A stretch of 64,000 nt of DNA from Methylocapsa aurea (GTDB lineage Bacteria; Pseudomonadota; Alphaproteobacteria; Rhizobiales; Beijerinckiaceae), in the NCBI RefSeq assembly GCF_000746085.1, contig NZ_KN050804.1, positions 347,064 to 411,063 on the forward strand, read 5' to 3'. The notes under the pieces were generated by a model. It had not been told where the DNA came from, searched no databases, and saw only the letters and a program-made list of their open reading frames with translations. Below, in pieces: positions 43,561 through 51,725 of the stretch. The stretch's first letter is position 1, and every line of letters begins with the position of its first letter. The translations under genes and the position numbers were made by a program.

Positions 43561-44043
43561 TTAATGGCCCTCATAGGCGGCTTCGAGCTTGGCGATGTCG
43601 AGTTTGCTCATCTTGAGCATGGCCTCCATCGCCCGCTTGGCGCCTGCGGCGTCCGGGCCGCTCAGGAGTTTGGGAAGCCGAGAGGGAACGAGCTGCCAGG
43701 AAAGGCCATAGCGGTCTTTGAGCCAGCCGCAGTGGCTATGCGCGCCGCCAGCGCCGAGCGCATCCCACAATGCGTCGAGCTCGGCCTGGCTTTGACAATC
43801 GACTGACAGCGAGATCGCCTCGCTGAACTTGAAATGCGGGCCGCCGTTGAGCCCGATGAACTGCGCGCCGGCAAGTTCGAAACTCACCGCCAGGACCGAG
43901 CCCGGCTTTCCCGGCCCGGCATCGCCATAGTGGGACATCTCGAGGATTCGCGAGCCGGGAAACAAGGAAATGTAGAAATTCGCCGCTTCCTCGGCCTCAT
44001 GGTCGAACCAGAGACATGGGCGGATCTTCTGCGATGCGATCAT
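43561..44043 (-). CDS. VOC-family (PhnB-like) protein
   Basis: A 160-residue vicinal-oxygen-chelate protein of the PhnB / 3-demethylubiquinone-methyltransferase-like type. Markers are IRPCLWFDHEAEEAANFYIS, LFPGSRILEMSHYG, FELAGAQFIGLNGGPHFKFS and AHSHCGWLKDRYGLSWQLVP. Annotations of this type as methyltransferase are not supported by fold. The start with AGAGGA is preferred over an upstream ATG 147 bases away. It is the last intact gene of a minus-strand run that begins with an ArsR regulator. Confidence 0.88.
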   Translation of the reverse strand: MIASQKIRPCLWFDHEAEEAANFYISLFPGSRILEMSHYGDAGPGKPGSVLAVSFELAGAQFIGLNGGPHFKFSEAISLSVDCQSQAELDALWDALGAGGAHSHCGWLKDRYGLSWQLVPSRLPKLLSGPDAAGAKRAMEAMLKMSKLDIAKLEAAYEGH

Positions 44044-44063
44044 GGGCGTTGTCCTCTTTTGAC

Positions 44064-44603
44064 TCAGGCCTCGGCCCGCGATTTCAAATCGGCGAGGCCG
44101 GCTTCGAATGCGCCGCCGACCATCTTGTCCATGCTGATGAAAATGCTCATCAGCTTGCCGATAAATGGCTGGGGCCCACTCATTGTCCAAGTGACATCCG
44201 TGGCGACATCGGCGCCGTTTGGTTGCGGCGCAAGGGTGAACTCAACACGGTTCCGGCATTTCATCGGGCGATCCATCTGCAGTGCCATGACCAGCTTCGT
44301 TGGAGCGATCGATTCGACGATCTCCGCCTGGCCAGAGCCGACCTTGCCATTGCCCTCGAAAGTATTGACCGCTCCGACGCCGCGGGCGGGGCCGCTATAG
44401 GCGAGTTTGATATTTGGGTCGACCTTCACGAAGGGGTTCCATGCGTTCATGGCGCGAAGATCGTCGATAAGAGGGAAAATCCGCTCAGGCGGCGCCGCAA
44501 TGCGGATAGAGCGCGCAAACTGGCAGGCGCCGGGTTTCGACGCGGCATAGAGCAGCAGGGCGGCGAGAGCAGCCGCGAGGCCGATCGCGATGGTCATGAA
44601 CAT
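44064..44603 (-). CDS. Membrane-anchored SRPBCC (START-like) protein
   Basis: A 179-residue protein with an N-terminal membrane helix (MTIAIGLAAALAALLLYAAS) followed by a SRPBCC domain: SIRIAAPPERIFPLIDDLRA, MNAWNPFVKVDPNIKLAYSG, STTFEGNGKVGSGQ-like loop and VTWTMSGPQPFIGKLMSIFI. It should sit on the membrane with the ligand-binding domain probably outside or at the face. It is 20 bases upstream of the VOC gene on the same strand. Ligand unknown. Confidence 0.85.
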   Translation of the reverse strand: MFMTIAIGLAAALAALLLYAASKPGACQFARSIRIAAPPERIFPLIDDLRAMNAWNPFVKVDPNIKLAYSGPARGVGAVNTFEGNGKVGSGQAEIVESIAPTKLVMALQMDRPMKCRNRVEFTLAPQPNGADVATDVTWTMSGPQPFIGKLMSIFISMDKMVGGAFEAGLADLKSRAEA

Positions 44604-44654
44604 GGCGAGTATCCTTGAAACGGCAGGAGAGCGATCATCAAGCGAAAGGCGCCG

Positions 44655-45068
44655 TCAGGCCGGGACGATCACCATCCAGGAGACGCCGAAGCGGTCGGCC
44701 GTCATGCCGAACCGCGGCGAAAAAAACGTCTTCCCCATCGGCATTTGCACCGCGCCGCCGTCGGAAAGCGCTTCGAACGCACGGTCCGCGTCCGCCGCGT
44801 CCTTTGCAGCGTAACACAGCGAGACGCCCTGAAAGCTGGGTGCGCCCGAGCAGCGGCCGTCCGACGCCATGACGACCGAATCGCCGATTTTCATGCTCAT
44901 ATGCATGACCTTGTTTTCCGCTCCAGGAGGGATCATCCCCTCGGGACAAGGATCCGGACTGTCCTTGAAGCGCAGGAGCGCCTGCACCTCGGCGCCGAGA
45001 ACTTTCTGGTAGAACGCGGCGGCTTCTTCGGCGCGCCCTTCGAAAAACAAATAAGGCTGGATCGTCAT
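44655..45068 (-). CDS. VOC-family (PhnB-like) protein
   Basis: A 137-residue VOC protein. Segments are QPYLFFEGRAEEAAAFYQKV, LGAEVQALLRFKDSPDPCPE and GKTFFSPRFGMTADRFGVSW. It is the second PhnB-like gene in the operon and distinct from the one at 43561. Soluble and intact. The start lies before a purine-rich ribosome site (AGGAGGAATAT). Together with the START-domain proteins it suggests a small-molecule binding or modification unit under ArsR. Confidence 0.88.
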   Translation of the reverse strand: MTIQPYLFFEGRAEEAAAFYQKVLGAEVQALLRFKDSPDPCPEGMIPPGAENKVMHMSMKIGDSVVMASDGRCSGAPSFQGVSLCYAAKDAADADRAFEALSDGGAVQMPMGKTFFSPRFGMTADRFGVSWMVIVPA

Positions 45069-45114
45069 ATATTCCTCCTCTGATGATGAAACGAGCGGCG
45101 GACCGGCGCCGCGA

Positions 45115-46095
45115 TCACCGGCTGGCGAGATATTCGGCGAGTTGGTCGAGCGTGCCGCCCCAGCCCTGTTTCATGCTCTCCATCCCCGCGGCGAAGGTCG
45201 CGCGCTCCTCGTCCGTGGCGTCGATCGGCAGCGAGCGGATGGTCAATTTCGTCCGCTGTCCCTCGGTTTCCAGCGAGAAGACGGTGAGCATTTCGAGCGG
45301 CCAGGTCGGGCTCATCGGGTGGCGGCCAAGGCCGCCATTCTCGTCGGAGAATGAAACGACGGCGACGATCCGCAACGGCTCTGCAATCTCCCGGTAAATG
45401 AACCGCCCCCACATCACGCCGCCGTCGGGGATCTTCATGCCGTAGAGGTAACTGCCGCCCACGCGGAAATCCATTTTCGCGGCGGCGATGGGAAATCCCT
45501 TCGGTCCCCACCATTTGGCCATGCGGTCCGGCTCGGTCAGCGCCTTCCAGAGCAGCGCGCGCGGCGCGTCAAAGGTGCGGGAGATGACGAACGCCTGCTC
45601 GCCCGTTGCGGCGACAAAAGCGTCGAGTCGCGCCAGGGTCTGACGGCCGCCCTCCGCGGCGCCATATTCGCCATCGATGCGGTCGCGTTCGGCAATCGTC
45701 CCAAAACGCATGCGCAGCGTCAGCCGCGTCTTTCCTTCTTCCTCGACGAAGGAGACCGTCACGTCCATGCGGACGGGTTCGGCGCCGTCGTCTCCCGGAT
45801 GGACATAGGAAATCCGCTCCGGCCGGACGATCTCGCGAAAGACGATCTTGTTGTTATAGTCCCGCCCGTCCGGCCCGTGCATGATGAACCGCCAGACGCC
45901 CTCGGGCGCGAAGGTCATTTCGTGCGTGGTGAGGGTGAAGCCCGTCGGTCCCCACCAATTCGCGAGGCGGCCCGGCGCGCTGAAGGCGTCGAAAACAAGG
46001 TCGCGCGGCGCGTCGATCAGACGCGATATCGTGAGTTCCGGAACGTCGGCGGGCACGGAGGCTTGAGACTCGGAGACTTGGGAAAGGGCTGGCAT
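45115..46095 (-). CDS. Tandem AHSA1/SRPBCC-domain protein
   Basis: A 326-residue protein made of two AHSA1-type START-like domains. Domain 1 (about 22-160) opens with LTISRLIDAPRDLVFDAFSA and LANWWGPTGFTLTT; domain 2 (about 168-322) with FVISRTFDAPRALLWKALTE and MAKWWGPKGFPIAAAKMDF. Both show the WWGP motif. This appears to be a fusion, since single-domain members are about 150 residues. It is co-directional with the upstream tandem gene, ten bases away. The family binds hydrophobic ligands; no enzymatic role is established. Confidence 0.9.
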   Translation of the reverse strand: MPALSQVSESQASVPADVPELTISRLIDAPRDLVFDAFSAPGRLANWWGPTGFTLTTHEMTFAPEGVWRFIMHGPDGRDYNNKIVFREIVRPERISYVHPGDDGAEPVRMDVTVSFVEEEGKTRLTLRMRFGTIAERDRIDGEYGAAEGGRQTLARLDAFVAATGEQAFVISRTFDAPRALLWKALTEPDRMAKWWGPKGFPIAAAKMDFRVGGSYLYGMKIPDGGVMWGRFIYREIAEPLRIVAVVSFSDENGGLGRHPMSPTWPLEMLTVFSLETEGQRTKLTIRSLPIDATDEERATFAAGMESMKQGWGGTLDQLAEYLASR

Positions 46096-46104
46096 GATGT
46101 TCTC

Positions 46105-47040
46105 TCAAGGGTTGGCCTGGGCGAGCGCGATTGCGAGGCGCGCCAGATTGTCGAAGGCGCCGGTCCAGCCGCCCTTATGCGAAAGGGCGGATTCGACGCT
46201 GCCGAGGCCAGCCTGGACGAAGATCATATCGGTCCGTCCATCCCGCTCGTTCAGCGTGACCGTTATCTCTGTCGTGACACGCGGCTCGAGGTCGTTGCTT
46301 TCCCATTTGTGGGTAAGGACGAGCCGCGACGGCCGATCGATTTCCCTATATTCGCCGCCGGCGACATATTCGTTTCCGTCCGGCGAGCGCATGCCGGAGC
46401 GCCATTTGCCGCCGGTCCTGAGATCAACCTCGGCGAACAGCACTTTGAACCCGGCGGGACAGAGCCAGCGCATCATGTGTTCGGCCTCAGTCCAGGCTTT
46501 CCAGACGAGAACCCCCGGCGCATCGAAGCTGCGATGGAGGATCAACGTATGGCCGTTTCCCGGCTCGCCGGTCGCCCGGGCCAGCCCTTCCAGAATGCTC
46601 TCCCATCCGGCCCGGATGCTGGCGCTTTGCGCTGACCATTCCGCATTGAGCAGATGGGTCAGCGTCAGCAGGCTGCCGCCGTCCCCGTCGGGCTGGATCT
46701 CCACCGTCACGATGGTCGAACTCGCTTGGATCGAACTCCCTGGAGTGGAGCGCGCCTGCTGGTCGGTCCCGAACGTGAAGACGATCCGGCGCGGACGGAC
46801 GATTTCGAGATAGGCGCCAAAATGCGTCGCCAGCGACTCGCCGCGCTGCTCGTGGATCGCGAAGCCGCCGCCGACGCGAGCGTCGATCTCGACATGTTTC
46901 GAAACCCCGCCCGGCGTCGAAAACAGCCAAGCGCCCACGGCGTTGGGATCGAACCAGGCGTCGAACACTCGTTCCGGCGCCGCCGCGAAGCGGCGCGAGA
47001 CGACCAGCGTCAGGCTGGACGGGTCAGCTGCTAGACGCAT
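46105..47040 (-). CDS. Tandem AHSA1/SRPBCC-domain protein
   Basis: A 311-residue protein with two AHSA1-type domains. The first (about 10-150) begins TLVVSRRFAAAPERVFDAWF and GAWLFSTPGG; the second (about 160-305) LILHRSFDAPGVLVWKAWTE and MMRWLCPAGFKVLFAEVDLR. The chosen ATG overlaps the ArsR stop by 17 bases; a longer in-frame reading through the ArsR gene is rejected. It is paralogous to the next gene. Such ArsR-plus-AHSA1 operons are common in rhizobia. Inferred role: ligand binding or cargo protection. Confidence 0.9.
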   Translation of the reverse strand: MRLAADPSSLTLVVSRRFAAAPERVFDAWFDPNAVGAWLFSTPGGVSKHVEIDARVGGGFAIHEQRGESLATHFGAYLEIVRPRRIVFTFGTDQQARSTPGSSIQASSTIVTVEIQPDGDGGSLLTLTHLLNAEWSAQSASIRAGWESILEGLARATGEPGNGHTLILHRSFDAPGVLVWKAWTEAEHMMRWLCPAGFKVLFAEVDLRTGGKWRSGMRSPDGNEYVAGGEYREIDRPSRLVLTHKWESNDLEPRVTTEITVTLNERDGRTDMIFVQAGLGSVESALSHKGGWTGAFDNLARLAIALAQANP

Positions 47041-47368
47041 CGGGATCGCCTTTCTGCAAATCCTTGAGATAGGCGTCGAGCCGGTCGAAGCTCTCTTCCC
47101 AAAAACGCCGGTAATTCTCCAGCCAGCCCGCCAAGTCCTGCAGCGGCGCGGCCTCGAGACGACAAGGCCGCCACTGAGCCTCCCGCCCGCGACTGATAAG
47201 GCCGGCGCGCTCCAGCACCTTGAGATGCTTCGAAATCGCGGGCTGGCTGATGGAAAATGGCGCCGCAAGTTCGCCGACCGTGGCTTCGCCCTGCACGAGC
47301 CGCGCGAGGATCGCCCGCCGGGTCGGGTCGGCGAGAGCGGACAGCGTCATGCTGAGCGGATCGGGCAT
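47024..47368 (-). CDS. ArsR-family transcriptional regulator
   Basis: A 114-residue winged helix-turn-helix regulator (SdpR-like ArsR). Motifs are LSALADPTRRAILARLVQGE, ATVGELAAPFSISQPAISKH and LKVLERAGLISRGREAQWRP. Metal-binding Cys clusters of arsenic or zinc sensors are absent, so an organic signal is more likely. It leads a six-gene minus-strand run with START-like and VOC proteins and overlaps the first by 17 bases. Palindromic operators lie 12-33 bases upstream. Confidence 0.93.
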   Translation of the reverse strand: MPDPLSMTLSALADPTRRAILARLVQGEATVGELAAPFSISQPAISKHLKVLERAGLISRGREAQWRPCRLEAAPLQDLAGWLENYRRFWEESFDRLDAYLKDLQKGDPDASSS

Positions 47369-47380
47369 GTCGAACCTATC

Positions 47381-47401
47381 AGTTATATAACTTATTAGTT
47401 A
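47381..47401 (-). promoter_or_regulatory. ArsR autoregulatory operator
   Basis: The perfect palindrome AGTTATATAACT (47381-47392) overlaps a second dyad TAACT-TATT-AGTTA (47388-47401). Both lie 12-33 bases upstream of the ArsR start. Paired dyads of this type fit repression of the operon by ArsR. The remaining ~280 bases up to the helicase gene carry no other recognised element. Confidence 0.65.
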
Positions 47402-47684
47402 AGTATACGGCGCGCAACGGCCCGTCAAGCCCGCAACGACGTGGGAAGCGTTCGCCGGTCGGCTTCGGCGCGCTGCCGTCGGTCTCAGGAAAGGAAGGCC
47501 TTCCGTGAGGTCTTCCCAGCGCATTTCCAGAGTGATACGTTCATTAAATGTTCCTAGCGAATCATGCGAGTCAGTCCGCCGCTCGCTCTTCGCCCTCACC
47601 GCCGCAGGCCGTAACGCTTGGCGCGGTGGAACGCGAAGGACGCCGCCTGATATTCAACAATAACTGCAGCATGTCGGGGCATCG

Positions 47685-49754
47685 GTGAACGCGGCGCATC
47701 TGGAGAAATTGAACAGCGAACAACGCCGCGCCGTGGAGCATGGGGTTGGGCTCGCAGATGGAGCGATCGGCGGTCCGCTGCTGATCATCGCGGGGGCGGG
47801 TTCGGGCAAGACAAACACGCTGGCGCATCGCGTCGCCCATCTGATCGTCAGCGGCGCGGATCCTCGCCGCATCCTGCTGATGACCTTTTCCCGCCGGGCG
47901 GCCGCCGAAATGAGCCGACGCGTCGAGCGCATCTGCGCCAAGGTTCTTGGGAGCAACGCCGGCGTCATGACCGATGCACTTGCATGGGCGGGGACGTTTC
48001 ACGGGATCGGCGCCCGGCTGCTGCGCGACTACGCCGAGCAAATCGGCCTCGATCCGGCTTTCACGATCCACGACCGGGAAGATAGCGCCGATCTCATGAA
48101 CCTTGTCCGGCACGAACTCGGCTTCTCAAAGATGGAAAGCCGGTTTCCGACCAAAGGGACTTGCCTTTCGATCTACTCCCGCGCCGTCAATGCGGAACTG
48201 CCGCTGGAAGAGGCGCTGCGCGGCTCCTATCCTTGGTGCGCGGGATGGGGCGGGCAATTGCGCGAGCTGTTCGCGGGCTACGTCGAGGCCAAGCAGGCGC
48301 AAAATATTCTCGATTACGACGATCTCCTGCTCTACTGGGCGCAGACAGTCAGCGATCCGCTGCTCGCAGACGATATCGGCGGCCGGTTTGACCATGTGTT
48401 GGTGGACGAATATCAGGACACAAACCGTCTTCAGGCCTCGATCCTCATGGCGCTGAAGCCCGGCGGCAAAGGCCTCACTGTCGTCGGCGATGACGCGCAG
48501 TCGATCTATTCCTTCCGCGCCGCGTCGGTGCGCAACATTCTCGATTTTCCAACCGGCTTCACCCCGCCGGCCGACGTTATCACGCTCGATCGCAACTACC
48601 GCTCGACCCAACCGATCCTTGCGGCCGCCAATGGCGTCATCGATCTCGCCTCCGAACGCTTCACCAAGAATCTCTGGACCGAGCGCCAGTCAGCGGATCG
48701 CCCCCGGCTCGTCAACGTCCGCGACGAGGCCGATCAGGCGCGCTACGTCGTCGAGAGGGTTCTGGAAAACCGCGAGTGCGGCGCGGCGCTGAAGCAGCAG
48801 GCCGTCTTGTTCCGCGCGTCCCATCACAGCGGCCCGCTCGAGGTCGAACTGACCCGCCGCAATATTCCCTTCGTCAAATTCGGCGGCCTCAAATTCCTCG
48901 ACAGCGCCCATGTCAAGGACATGCTGGCGATGCTGCGCTTTACGCTGAACCCGCGCGACCGGATCGCCGGCTTCCGCCTCCTGCAACTTCTGCCAGGCGT
49001 CGGGCCAGCCTCAGCTCGGCGGGCTCTCGACCTGATGGCGGATCGGCCGGATCCACTGTCCGCACTCGCGGACAGTCCGCCGCCGGCGCGCGCTGGCGCC
49101 GCCTGGATCGACTTCGTGCAAATCTTGCAGCAATTATGCGCCGGTCAGGCCGGATGGCCCGCGGAGATCGCGCATGCGCGGCGCTGGTACGAGCCCCACC
49201 TCGCCCGCATCCACGAAGACGCTTCCCTCCGCCAAGCCGACCTCCTGCAGCTCGAGCAGATCGCGTCCGGCTATCCCTCCCGCGAGCGCTTCTTGACCGA
49301 GCTGACGCTCGACCCGCCGGACGCTGTAAGCGATCAAGCCGGCGCGCCGCACCTCGACGAGGACTACCTGATCCTGTCCACCATCCATTCCGCCAAAGGG
49401 CAGGAATGGAAATCGGTGTTTCTCCTCAATGTCGTCGACGGCTGCATTCCTTCCGATCTCGGCGCGGGAACAACCGCCGAAATTGAGGAGGAGCGGCGCC
49501 TTCTCTACGTCGCCATGACGCGGGCGAAAGACGATCTGCATCTCGTCTTGCCGCAGCGCTTCTTCACTCATGGCCAGAACGCGCAAGGCGACCGTCATGT
49601 CTATGCCTCGCGCACGCGTTTCATTCCAGCGACGCTTTTGCAGCTTTTCGAGATCTGCGCATGGCCTCCAGCGACGGCCGCCGCTGACGGCCGGCTTGAC
49701 GCGAGGCAAGTCCGCGTCGATGTCGGCGCGCGCATGCGCGGCATGTGGCGGTAG
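47685..49754 (+). CDS. UvrD/Rep-family ATP-dependent DNA helicase
   Basis: A 689-residue superfamily-1A helicase acting in DNA repair or replication. Motifs in order are IIAGAGSGKTNTLAHRVAHL (Walker A, ~35), TFSRRAAAEM (Ia), VLVDEYQDTN (II), VGDDAQSIYSFRAA (III), NYRSTQPIL (IV) and STIHSAKGQEWKSVFLLN (V), then VAMTRAKDDLHLVLP (VI). It is slightly shorter than UvrD (about 720). Start codon GTG, with poor ribosome site. No neighbour suggests a special role; it is a stand-alone helicase. Confidence 0.94.
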   Translation: MNAAHLEKLNSEQRRAVEHGVGLADGAIGGPLLIIAGAGSGKTNTLAHRVAHLIVSGADPRRILLMTFSRRAAAEMSRRVERICAKVLGSNAGVMTDALAWAGTFHGIGARLLRDYAEQIGLDPAFTIHDREDSADLMNLVRHELGFSKMESRFPTKGTCLSIYSRAVNAELPLEEALRGSYPWCAGWGGQLRELFAGYVEAKQAQNILDYDDLLLYWAQTVSDPLLADDIGGRFDHVLVDEYQDTNRLQASILMALKPGGKGLTVVGDDAQSIYSFRAASVRNILDFPTGFTPPADVITLDRNYRSTQPILAAANGVIDLASERFTKNLWTERQSADRPRLVNVRDEADQARYVVERVLENRECGAALKQQAVLFRASHHSGPLEVELTRRNIPFVKFGGLKFLDSAHVKDMLAMLRFTLNPRDRIAGFRLLQLLPGVGPASARRALDLMADRPDPLSALADSPPPARAGAAWIDFVQILQQLCAGQAGWPAEIAHARRWYEPHLARIHEDASLRQADLLQLEQIASGYPSRERFLTELTLDPPDAVSDQAGAPHLDEDYLILSTIHSAKGQEWKSVFLLNVVDGCIPSDLGAGTTAEIEEERRLLYVAMTRAKDDLHLVLPQRFFTHGQNAQGDRHVYASRTRFIPATLLQLFEICAWPPATAAADGRLDARQVRVDVGARMRGMWR

Positions 49755-49946
49755 GACGATCGCCGACGCGAAACCTTTGTTCATTGACCGAAGGCGGCCA
49801 GCAGGCGGTCCGCGCGATGGGCGGCCGGACGGGCAGCCAGCCGCCTTTCCTGGAATTTTCCCGATTGCGCGGCTTCGGCCGACGATAAAGCGCCGTAGCA
49901 TGCAGCGCGCCAGATTGCGACGCGAGACCGCAATTTTTGGCCGACC

Positions 49947-50438
49947 TTATTTGAGCTGAGCGGCCACCTTGTCGATGCCTGCTTTGGAGCAAGCTTCATC
50001 CTTGTCTCCGCCGGGAGCGCCGGAAACGCCAACCGCGCCGACGACCTCATCGCCGACCTTGATCGGGAGAGCGCCCTGCAAAGCGATCACGTTGGCAAGG
50101 TGAACGACGCCCAGCGTCGGATTATCTTTCACGCGCTGCGCGAAGTCTCCTGATGGCGTCCTGAAGGTGCGCGCCGTGTAGGCCTTCCGCAAACTGTTTT
50201 CCAATGTATGCGGCGACGAACCATCCCCACGAATGGCGACCAAGGGTTGCCCCTCTCTACCAACCACATGCACCGACACGTGATAGCCTTGCTGCGCACA
50301 GGCGTCGTAAGCGCTTTGGGCGATGGACAGAGCGATCTCGGTCGATAGGCTTTTTTCGTTGCGAAGTTCCGCATTTGCCGGGAACGCGACTGCGGTTGCA
50401 AGACTCGCGGCAGCTATGCATTTCAACAAGGTTGACAT
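49947..50438 (-). CDS. Exported GlcG/HbpS-family protein
   Basis: A 163-residue protein with a signal peptide (KCIAAASLATAVAFPANA) and the GlcG/HbpS fold: SLSTEIALSIAQSAYDACAQ, GREGQPLVAIRGDGSS, LENSLRKAYTARTFRTPSGD and closing VGAVGVSGAPGGDKDEACSK. Some exported relatives bind heme. It is paralogous to the cytosolic one at 4728. The ATG is chosen because it begins the signal peptide; a longer frame from 50615 lacks support. It is the last of four minus-strand genes for exported proteins and may act in the same periplasmic redox group. Confidence 0.85.
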   Translation of the reverse strand: MSTLLKCIAAASLATAVAFPANAELRNEKSLSTEIALSIAQSAYDACAQQGYHVSVHVVGREGQPLVAIRGDGSSPHTLENSLRKAYTARTFRTPSGDFAQRVKDNPTLGVVHLANVIALQGALPIKVGDEVVGAVGVSGAPGGDKDEACSKAGIDKVAAQLK

Positions 50439-50514
50439 GGGGCTTATCCAGATTTTGATTGGAATTGCTTTGGGGAGGCTTGCAGCGAAATTGAACGACG
50501 CGGCGCTCCTTGCT

Positions 50515-51069
50515 TCAGTTCTTGACGTGATCGCGCCACTGCCGCACAATCGCCAGGGTGTTTTCGATATGCTTGTCGGGCACGGAGTCAGTGTAGGCGT
50601 AGATAACCTTGCCATCCGGCGCGATTACATAGGATATCCTGTCCGACACGGTTTCGCCCGAGGCCGTCGCTCCAATCCTGACGGCGTCATAGGCGCGAAT
50701 GACCGATAGCGTCGGATCTGCGGCGACCGGGAACTTGTCACGGCATTCCTCTGTCGAGAATTTATGTTGCGTTTCGATTGTGTCCTTCGACATGCCGATC
50801 AGAGTCGCTCCTGCTTCCGTGAAGCTCTCCGCTGCATCAGCGAATTGATGGGCTTCGATGGTGCAGCCTCTGGTGAATGACTTTGGATAGAAGTAGAGAA
50901 CCACTGGCCCCCGCTTCAGCGCCTCGGCCAAGGAAAAGGTGAAATCCTTTCCGCCCACAGACGCCTGCGCCGTAAAATCCGGCGCGGCGTCGCCCGGCTT
51001 CAATCCCGCCCAAACAGGCGTGGCAAGAAGCCCCCCAAAAACAAGGACCCAGACTGCCAAGCGTTTCAT
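50515..51069 (-). CDS. Exported peroxiredoxin (BCP/PrxQ-type)
   Basis: A 184-residue thiol peroxidase with a signal peptide (LAVWVLVFGGLLATPVWA). The thioredoxin-fold core holds the peroxidatic Cys69 in SFTRGCTIEAHQFADA and a likely resolving Cys109 in STEECRDKFPVAADPTLSVI. YFYPKSFTRG is the family signature. It should reduce peroxides in the periplasm. The start follows a purine-rich site. The rhodanese gene is immediately upstream and the HbpS-like gene downstream on the same strand. Confidence 0.9.
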   Translation of the reverse strand: MKRLAVWVLVFGGLLATPVWAGLKPGDAAPDFTAQASVGGKDFTFSLAEALKRGPVVLYFYPKSFTRGCTIEAHQFADAAESFTEAGATLIGMSKDTIETQHKFSTEECRDKFPVAADPTLSVIRAYDAVRIGATASGETVSDRISYVIAPDGKVIYAYTDSVPDKHIENTLAIVRQWRDHVKN

Positions 51070-51164
51070 ATCGCCTCCCCTTTTTTTCACACTTCTGAGA
51101 TGATGCCGGCGATGTTTCACACGGCTATGCTTACCGCGAGCGGCCTTGAGAGCGCCGCGATGAT

Positions 51165-51653
51165 TCAACGCTTCTCCGGTTCGGATGTCTTCGGCGCCGG
51201 CGGGACAATTTTGGTCAATGCGCCGCCTTCGGATTCGTAGTTCTGAACCCCGATGGCGCCAGCTACCTTGAAGCCGTGCGCGGTCAAAAGATCGGCGGCA
51301 ACCCCGGCGCGCCCCGCGTGATTCGAGACGGTCACGATCACCCGTTCCTTGGGGATGAAGGCCAGCTTATTTTCGAGGTCCTTCGCCTGAACGCTCAGAT
51401 AGACGGGCAAACCGCCGATTGCCGTCAACTCATCGGGACGCCGGACGTCAATGATGAGCAAGCTTTCAGGCTTGGCCAGCAAGGCGTCGAGATCAGCGCG
51501 CTTGAGCTGCGGCGACTTGGACTTGTATTCAGCAGGAGCCGGCTGCGCGGGCGCGGCGGCTTTCGCGGCGTCGCCCTGCTCCGCAGCCAGAGCAAAGGAA
51601 GACGATAGAATTATCGCTGCCGTGACGCAGGTAAGAAGCTTGCGCATTGTCAT
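51165..51653 (-). CDS. Exported rhodanese-like protein without catalytic cysteine
   Basis: A 162-residue protein with a signal peptide (LLTCVTAAIILSSSFALAAE), a short Ala/Pro linker and a rhodanese domain: ADLDALLAKPESLLIIDVRR, PDELTAIGGLP and VIVTVSNHAGRAGVAADLLT. The usual CxxGxR active-site loop reads SNHAGR, so the catalytic Cys is replaced by Ser110. It is therefore unlikely to be a sulfurtransferase and may be a binding or sensing module. It sits between the hydrolase and peroxiredoxin genes. Confidence 0.85.
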   Translation of the reverse strand: MTMRKLLTCVTAAIILSSSFALAAEQGDAAKAAAPAQPAPAEYKSKSPQLKRADLDALLAKPESLLIIDVRRPDELTAIGGLPVYLSVQAKDLENKLAFIPKERVIVTVSNHAGRAGVAADLLTAHGFKVAGAIGVQNYESEGGALTKIVPPAPKTSEPEKR

Positions 51654-51725
51654 GCTAACCTTTTGCTGGATTGGCTCGAGAAAAAGCGCCGACTGCTTTA
51701 GATTCGGCTATTCCGGGTGGGTGTG

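Noticed and set aside
47041-47268. Longer N-terminus for the tandem AHSA1 protein
   Set aside because: The extension is antisense-like, overlaps the ArsR gene in another frame and has no domain.
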